From positions 35,874,484 to 35,938,483 of the forward strand of contig OX578155.1 of the NCBI GenBank assembly GCA_951213105.1: 64,000 nucleotides of DNA. The letters run 5' to 3'. Both the position numbers and the translations under genes were made by a program. How positions within the stretch are numbered: the stretch's first letter is position 1; every line of letters starts with the position of its first letter. The notes beneath the pieces were generated by a model. The model made no database searches and was not told the DNA's origin. It was given only the letters and a program-made list of their open reading frames with translations. Positions 56,930 to 64,000 of this stretch are shown piece by piece. The stretch is from Amaurobius ferox. Lineage: Eukaryota; Arthropoda; Arachnida; Araneae; Amaurobiidae.

Positions 56930-57880
56930 ACTTGTAGGGTATGTCAGAAAGGATTTAGTTGAAATGGTGAGTTTAATATTCATGTATTTACACTGATGAT
57001 AAACCATTTACATGTGAGATACGTCAGAAAGAATTTATTCTAAAATCTCATTTGAATACTCATCTTTTGTACTTATTTTGATAAAAAGCCATTTACTTAT
57101 AAGGTGTATTAGAAAACATTTAAACAGAAAAGTAAGTTGATCACTCATTTGCACTGCCATACCGGTGAAAAACTATTTACTTGTGAGGTATGCCAGAAAG
57201 GATTTCATCAAAAGGGTGACTTGAATATTCATCTATGTACTCATACTGTTTAAAAACTATTTACTTGTGAAGTGTGTCAAAAGGGATTTGATTATAAGTG
57301 TAGTTTGAGCACTTATCTGCACTTGCATGTTGGTGAAAAACCATTTACTTGTGAGGTATGTCAGAAAGGATTTATTCGAAAGGGTGATTTGAATATTCAC
57401 ATGTGTACTCATGCTAATAAAAAGCCATTTATGTGTGTGGCATGCAGAAAGGATTTATTTGAAATAATCAATTGAATACTCATCACCTTCATACTCATTC
57501 TGATGAAAAACCATTTACTTGTGAGGTATGCCATAAAGGATTTGTTCTGAAAGGTGATTTAAATATTCACCTGTTTACTCAAACTAATAAAAAAACCATT
57601 TACCTGCAACATATGTTAAAAAAGATTAATCTAAAGGGTCATTTGAACACTCTTTCGATTACCCATACTGTTGATAAATCACTTACTTATAAGGTATGTT
57701 TAAAAGGATTTTATCAAAAGTATGTATTCATCTCCGTAATCATACCGATTAATACTCAACTTACATTACCTCCCATTTTAACCAGGATTTTTTCCAATCT
57801 AAAGATATGTCCAAGCTACTTTGTCATTTGTTCCTGGTTTGGAGTTCATAATTTATCTTATAGAAGAAAGTTTTGAGAGG
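56930..57880 (+). pseudogene. C2H2 zinc-finger array pseudogene
   Basis: About ten fingers are recognisable in one orientation, of the same type as those at 13806-15218: GEKPFTCEVCQKGFIRKGDL near 57340 and DEKPFTCEVCHKGFVLKGDL near 57510. Stops and frameshifts break the rest: the first three fingers (56930-57120) have stops, a stop lies at 57250, and the frame changes near 57473. Cys or His residues are lost in several (for instance the fingers near 57420 and 57600). It is a paralogue in inverted orientation, and its downstream DNA (57880-58350) matches segment C. Not expected to make a protein. Confidence 0.9.
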
Positions 57881-58350
57881 AAAAAAAATTCTTCTGGCTG
57901 AAAGATTCTCATATTATATGGCCTGCAATTGAAACAGATGCAGAAAAAAATTAGTAAAACACTGAAAAATGCTTCAAAGTTAGAAAGTGTCAAAAGAACC
58001 TCAGTATTTACTACATAGAATTTTAAAATTCTCCACAGTTTTGGGACAGAACAAGAGAAAAAAGCTGGTGGTCTAGCTGCAGCCAATATCGGCCCGTTAA
58101 GTGTTGATATCAGGAAAACTAGCTGAAATTATCGAAAGTTTAAAATATTTGAAATGGGTTTCAGTACGGCATCCCATCTGCAGAATACACATGCATTTGA
58201 CAGTTTGTGTAATTATTACAGATTTTTTTTTAATATTGTGAATTATGGAAGGCATCAAACAACTTAGAATATTCATGCTAATAGCTTTAGTATCTCACTT
58301 TTTGGGGGCAAAATATGGCATGATAAAAATTGGAACTCAGGACTTTTATG
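57880..58350. repeat. Segment C, 3' flank of the zinc-finger pseudogene (right copy)
   Basis: The reverse complement of 13020-13600 with divergence. On the left, segment C joins segment B; here B lies about 5 kb away at 51.8-53.2 kb, so the right copy has been rearranged or derives from a different unit of a once larger cluster. Confidence 0.75.
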
Positions 58351-60749
58351 TATTTAGTAACATTTCAGATTTAATGAGTTGTTCCAGATGAAAGCGAAAC
58401 TAGAGTTTAAAAAAAGCAGCAATATCTTTTTAAAGTCAGAAGAAGAGGAATGCAGAACAAAATTGTCTTACAAAACAATAAAGAAATCAGAATAATAAAA
58501 CAATTTTGCATCAAACTGGTAGAGACAAGTTGAAGAAATGAAAATTGGTAAAGATTTTGAAAAAAAAAACACTATAGAAATAAAATAAAGTTAAATGTTA
58601 AGAAAACTGCATTCTATCATTTACTAACACAGATTCACTGGATTTAATATACAAACCTGATTAAAATTCTTCTGGAACATACAGTAAATTTTCAAAAACT
58701 AAATTATATGTCCTCTCAGATAAAAAATAATTAAACTCGCTGTATGTAAATAATATGCCTAAATTAAGTGGGCAGAGTTCATGTAGTCTGGATACACAGC
58801 CTTTGTTAGTGAAAACTAAGAAGTTTACAGGCATAATGTGCCTTAAAAATGTAGGTAGGGTACTATCCTTTCACTACTGGCATTTGTGCTAATACAATAC
58901 ACCATAATAAAGAACTGAGATGGGAAAATATTTCTTTTTTAAATCACATTAGATCAGGTTTCGACAAATTTCTCTTCAATCTAGGAGTCAGCTTTTAATT
59001 TTACGGTATTTTGCATTTTGATGATGTTTGTTATAAAGAGCTTATAACAAATAGTTATACTAGTATAATTAAACATAAAGGTTAACACTAATCCTTAAAA
59101 TATTTTGAATTAATTTTGATTACTTCAAATTATAATTGCAAGGGAAATCAAAAAAATAATATATTTAACATAATATAAAAGTATTCAATTTTTAACCATT
59201 ATCTTTTACATTAGCAGTTTTGCTGTACACATATAAAATCCTGTTGGACTTTATCTGCACTGACCATGTACATGTCTTTTGGCTGTTGAAGCAAAGTACT
59301 ATTCATCCATAGTTTTTAAAAAATTAAAATCTTTCATAGACCATTCATTATATTGATCATCATTAAGTCATTTACACTTTTAATGTCCATTGATGATCAG
59401 AATTTCTAAAATCTTTGTAAAAATAAAACAGATGAATAAATTGAAAATATCAATAATCCTCGTAGCCTTAAATCTTAAATATCTCAAGAATGGTTAATCG
59501 TAGAGTATTGAGATAGGTTTTGCTCTTTCCACCATCAAAAATTACGTATGAGACAAGCATTTAATTGATACAAGGTTTGAAATAGGGCTTAAAATTTAGG
59601 GGAGGCATTTCCCCTTTAACAAAAATTTGGGAGGGTATTTTCAAAAACTTGGGGGGAAATTTAAAAATCCAGAATTTTTATTAGTAAAGCATAAAACAAG
59701 GATATTTTTATATTTTCAAAATTGACATTTAGTATTGTCAGTCTTGATTTGAAAATTATCAGCTTTATTTTTTAAATAAATTAGAAACCACATTTTATGA
59801 TTGGAAATGGAAAGCAAAGAGAAAATATATACGGTTATTTTGTAAATCGCATAATTTTAGGATAAAGCTATATTGAATAGTCTACATTTGCACCTCAGCT
59901 AATGTGATTCAAAATATTTTGAACTAAAAATATGTTTTTAAGTACTTTCAGTAAAATTAAGATGAGAAGGATGTTCTCATTCTTAATTGAAATTAGATAT
60001 TCAATTTTGGGTGCAAATATATCAAATTCTAATTTATGCTCTTCAAATGTATTTCTAATGAGCCTTAATTCTAAATGCCTAAATCAATAAAAATGTTTTA
60101 ATTTCATTATCTTAAACAAATATCTCAATTTCATCTACAATATGTTTAAATGGTAATATTCCAGCCTGAAAATCACAGTAAATGTAGAAATATCAGTGGA
60201 TGCAAACAGATTGAAAAAATGGAAAATATTTAAAAGTAAAACGAAATATACCGGTGATCGTGTTTAAATAAAAAATGTCCGCGATATTACTAAACTGTCT
60301 TATAAATTACTAACTAATAAATGAAACACGTAAACCCATGTATATGTTGCAATGGATTTTTTTGCTAGGGCCAATTTTTAGGTCCGAAATAGTCATTTTC
60401 ATCCCAAGGATTTCATTGAAAAATGTCTTTGGAATCCCATCAAAGTCCTTCAAAAAATTTGTATATTATCCGGAAGATGAAGAAATCGGGTTTTCCAAGA
60501 AAATGTCAAGTTTATTGCTTAGGTTAAGTATTTAATTTAAAGAGGTCAATCAAAAGGCATAAAATGACGTTTTGTTTGTTATAATAATTTTCTTCGCATT
60601 TCTTCAAAAGTTAGCTCGCATTAATTTCGCGAATTGTTAAAAAACATACTTTCTATATTTGGTAACAAAATTTTAAGAAGTTTGTATTTTCATCTCGCAA
60701 ATGCGCCTTTTTTTATTTTTACCTTCTTTAATAATAAAAGGCAATGGCT
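58351..60749. other. AT-rich, with one dispersed-repeat match
   Basis: 59400-59480 matches the repeat family of 4680-6180. Nothing else is recognised; 62207-63170 and 63408-64000 are also without genes. Confidence 0.5.
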
Positions 60750-60860
60750 GTGTATCTGTCTCTGTGTGTGTGTGTGTGTGCGCGCGTCTTATACACTATG
60801 GGTTCAGCGACCGCGCGTCGGAGAGCTACGAAATTTGGCAATTGGAGGGGCGGGGGAAGG
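60750..60860 (+). repeat. (TG)n/(CG)n microsatellite with GC-rich flank
   Basis: A run of TG (about 60762-60780) turns into CGCGCG and is followed by GC-rich sequence with CGACCGCGCGTCGGAGAGC. Short ORFs across it are repeat-derived. It may belong to a dispersed repeat family that uses AGCTACGAAATTTGGCA, which resembles motifs in the satellite at 47.4-49 kb. Confidence 0.5.
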
Positions 60861-61279
60861 TGAGACGAAAAACTGATTTTTAAAATTTGAATTACTTTCT
60901 TTTGTTATTTAATGTTTTATGCGATTTACACCGTTTTTTTTCCATTTTTGCCCTTTTTTCTTCACCATCCAAGAGACATCGTAGAAAAAAACAAATCACA
61001 CGAACGGAAAGAGCAGGCAATTGCGAGTAAAAATATATTAATTTCAAATCTCGAACAAATTTTAATATTTTTTAAAGATTTTAAAACAAAAGTCACTTTC
61101 GGCTAAAAAAACGAACTTTCGTTTTTAAATCCTCGCATCCGAAAAAGTATCGAGATTTTCGACTAATAATTTACATTTTTAGAAAGCTCAAAGATCAGGC
61201 ATTCTTGCAAGCCCAATCTGGTCAAGAAATAATTATAAATAGCCGCAGGATCCTTATTTTAATGAACTAATGTTCTCGA

Positions 61280-61400
61280 CGACTTCACGCCGCAGAGTTC
61301 CCCCTAACCCTGCTTGCGCAGCCGGTGACGTCACTCCGTTTCCATGGAGATCGTGCATCGGGTTACGAGAAAAAGAAGAATATTTTTGAGTTTTATTTTT
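61280..61400. promoter_or_regulatory. CpG-rich, promoter-like patch with TGACGTCA
   Basis: In an AT-rich region this short GC-rich patch contains CGCCGCAGAG, GCTTGCGCAGCCGG, the CRE palindrome TGACGTCA (61326-61333) and TTTCCATGGAGAT. Such patches may mark transcription starts, and no repeat match inside the window was seen for it. No gene that it could serve is visible in the window. Confidence 0.3.
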
Positions 61401-61720
61401 GTTTGAATGCTTTTGTGAAGCGCGTCGCTATTTTGGCTGTTTGATGTATGGAATGGAACTTATTTCATGGAAATTTCGAGAGATGGTAAATTGGTCGAGA
61501 AAAGGCGTTTAGGTTTTTGCTTGAAAATTTTTGCTAACGATCGATATTTTAAATGATGGAATTACGAGCTTAGCATGTGGTCATTATAAAATTTAAATGA
61601 CTGAATTATATGGTGGATTGATGGATTTTTTAAATGGATATTTTAAATGATGGAAGGAACGAGATGAAATGAGGATGATGGAATTAAGAGCTTAGCATAT
61701 GATCATTATAAAATTTAAAT

Positions 61721-61913
61721 TAGCGCGCGGGAATTGCACTTGGTAGCCCCGGGTTCGATTCCCGCCACTGCCAAAACTTCCGCCGTGTTCATGCGGAGTA
61801 AGATCACGTTAAACATGTGGGTCCGTAAGTTCTTCCGAGAGGTTGGTGGTAGGGGAAGGAGGGTACGGTCCCTGTGGATGCCTCCCCCACTGGGTTCAGG
61901 TCTAAATTGGGTG
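61721..61913 (+). mobile_element. SINE, truncated at both ends
   Basis: It begins in the tRNA-derived head (TTAGCGCGCGGGAATTGCAC), carries the B box GGGTTCGATTCC, and stops in the body at AAATTGGGTG, before the tail. A second copy starts 32 bases further on. Loss of the tail is unusual for LINE-mobilised copies and suggests a later deletion. Confidence 0.85.
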
Positions 61914-61944
61914 AATGAAAAGAAAGTTATGGAGATTGTCGCGG

Positions 61945-62206
61945 AGGGCGAAGTAGCCCAGTGGTTAGCGTGCGAGAATTGCACTCGATAGGCCCGGGTT
62001 CGATTCCAGCCACTGCCAAAAATGCCGCCGTATTCACGCGGAGTACGATCACGTTAAACATGTGGGTCCGTAAGTCCTTCCGAGAGATTGGTGGTAGGGG
62101 AAGGAGGGTACGGTCCCTGAGGATGCCTCCCCCACTGGATTCAGGTCTAAATTGGGTGGCACTTCCTGGCCGTCCAAATAGTTACTTTATACCTTTCTGG
62201 TAGGTC
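61945..62206 (+). mobile_element. SINE, nearly complete, tail end lost
   Basis: The head is complete (AGTAGCCCAGTGGTTAGCG, GGGTTCGATTCC) and the body intact. It ends in TACCTTTCTGGTAGGTCACG, so the last part of the tail stem and the (CAA)n are missing. With 61721-61913 it forms a head-to-tail pair. Confidence 0.85.
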
Positions 62207-63170
62207 ACGCCAGCGAATTTGCTACGGGCAGAATTTTCAAGGATACCGAACAGGCTGGTCGCCGAAAGCGGCGAGTTTTCAATAAATGTTTATTAATTAC
62301 GCCATCGCCATCTTGTTTGTTTTAATGTCATATCTCAATGGATATTTGACTGTTTGATCCTCTCTAACATGTCTGATATTAATTTAAATAAAAATTATAG
62401 AAACAAACGTTCCTTTTCAGGGCCATACTCTTCTTCAAAATCATTTTAATTTGCAATGTGTCTTATATAAACAATTTGTGTTTTAAAGAGCACTTTTGGT
62501 TGCAAAAATACAGCTGCATAACTCTTAAACTTTTATTATAGAATAAAGTAAATAGATACTTTTTTAATCCACAAATCCTATTACATTTATCCTCGCATCC
62601 AGGTTATAATTCTTTTGATTTGTCTTCACTTTCAGACAAAGCATCCTACTGATATCCATTATTGAAATAGTAGACTAACTATCAAATGAAATTTTAATTT
62701 AAGTCCTAACCTAATTTCGCGTGTATATATGGTATCATGTTTAAACTACACTTATGAATTGCATAATTCATATTGAAAGTTATTTAGAATATTCTTACAT
62801 TTAAGACTTAAAGTGGTGCCGGATTATCAGCTGTCGAAATGAGGTAAGAAATAAAAAAATTAATTTAAAACAAATATATTTTTCCCAAAAGCATTAGACA
62901 AAATGGTCACTGTACAGTACGTGTGTGAAAAACATTTAAATTAATTTATATATTGTAAAGTAAACTTCTATAAACAGAAATTTGCATACAAAAGCATTTA
63001 GTCTATTACAATAAATATACTTTAGTACAGCTGAATGGACCTCAACATAGCCACCGTTAAAAAATTTGGGCATATACAACAAATGTGCACCCCTCCGTAT
63101 TTTAAAAGTTATTGATCTATTTTTACAAATGGTTTAGGCAAAAAGGGGTCCGATTTTTGGAACATTCCAG

Positions 63171-63407
63171 TTGTTAGTGCATGAGGATTGCACTCGGATC
63201 ACCCAAGTTTGATTCCCAGCTCTGCCCAAACTGTCAATGTGTTCATGCGGAGTACGGGAACGTTAAATATGTGGGCCCGTAAGTTCTTCCGAAAGGTATA
63301 GTCCCTGCGGATGCTGCCCTCACTGGTTTCTGGTCTAAATTGGATGGCACTTCCTGGCCATTTAAACAGATACATTACACCTTCGGGTAGGTCAGATGGT
63401 CTGGGTA
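63171..63407 (+). mobile_element. Old, diverged SINE copy
   Basis: All parts are recognisable at lower identity (TTGCACTCGG, AGTTTGATTCC, GTGGGCCCGTAAG, TCTAAATTGG, ATTACACCTTCGGGTAGG, GGTCTGGG). The tail stem reads GGCCATTT with AGATGGTC, still largely able to pair. No target duplication was found. Confidence 0.75.
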
Positions 63408-64000
63408 AAAAAATGAATCCTCCCGGGTTCTTATGCAAAGTATTATTTTGCCCTACCCATCAGTGCCTCTGTACTAGGCTGCGGTTTGAGTGGTATGCAA
63501 TACTGTTTTAAGTAATTTTTCGGTAATAACTGAATTACGTTTAAAATAAGTTAACGACAACTACAAATTTATTGAAGTGAAACCCCGGTTTTGTAATACA
63601 AACATTATATGCAGGAAAACAAAATACACGGAAAACTTTATTTTAATTACAATATAAAAATCAAGGAAAATATATAAGAAAATAAATAGACCACTTATCA
63701 AGCTTTAATTTTTCATTTGATAAAAATTCCAAACGTGTATTCTTATATTACATTGATTTGGTTTCCATAAGAATTTTTTTTACCTTGACCTTAATACATA
63801 GACTTGTAAATTTCTTTGTTACAAACTAGTATGCTACTTCTAATTTATATAAAACAATTGAAGCAAATAATAAATAAAAATCAAAGAATGTAAGGTGAAA
63901 TTGAATAAATTAAAACATCAGGATATTGGAAATTATTCATGAATGTCTCATATTTTTTTAAATTATCAATTCCATATGTCAAGTTTTTAACTCTAAAAAA

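Overview
The window is animal nuclear DNA from an arthropod, probably a chelicerate and possibly a spider. The evidence is an AT-rich background, a Jockey-type LINE, TIGD1-like, hAT and Tc1 DNA transposons, Helitron-like 3' ends, a large C2H2 zinc-finger array of repetitive type, and a tRNA-derived SINE family with a (CAA)n tail. The species cannot be fixed from the sequence. No bacterial features, rRNA genes or CRISPR arrays are present. Only one long ORF looks like a possible host gene, a zinc-finger array with a damaged start. Nearly everything else is mobile DNA or its remains.

Layout. 1-7.9 kb is AT-rich DNA with a foldback repeat, perfect palindromes and degenerate tandem repeats. 7.96-15.3 kb is one arm of an inverted segmental duplication. 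It carries a broken TIGD1-like transposon (9265-11788) and the zinc-finger array (minus strand, 13806-15218). Its partner pieces lie at 51.8-58.35 kb in opposite orientation and changed order, with a zinc-finger pseudogene at 56.93-57.88 kb. 15474-18903 is an element with long inverted termini and no coding capacity. 18.9-25.6 kb is almost featureless. 26.0-27.65 kb is an intact but 5'-truncated Jockey reverse transcriptase ORF. 28.0-43.9 kb shows layered insertions: an inverted repeat pair (28.03-28.31 kb versus 33.59-33.73 plus 43.68-43.87 kb) whose right copy is split by a roughly 9.9-kb hAT-like element (33734-43678, 8-bp target duplication). That element contains a second decayed hAT (34440-36073, 8-bp target duplication), a Tc1 fragment, SINEs and an array of short SINE-tail units. 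45-49 kb holds a tandem duplication with an inverted internal block and a dimeric satellite ending in a Helitron-like terminus. 58.4-64 kb holds AT-rich DNA, a promoter-like GC-rich patch and three SINE copies.

The strongest unusual signal is the SINE tail. Copies consisting only of the last ~42-60 bp of the SINE, or a variant of it, occur alone with 14-15-bp target-site duplications (19632-19691, 25672-25728, 52807-52848). One is nested inside another (32952-33009 within 32917-33045). Five different ones lie in a row separated by six perfect copies of one 12-mer (42175-42553). The variants keep a terminal stem while changing its bases on both sides, so the tail looks like a structured RNA that is itself the mobile unit. 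Every target duplication found for this family starts with AC when read in the element's sense. All of this rests on reading by eye; no alignment or database search was possible.
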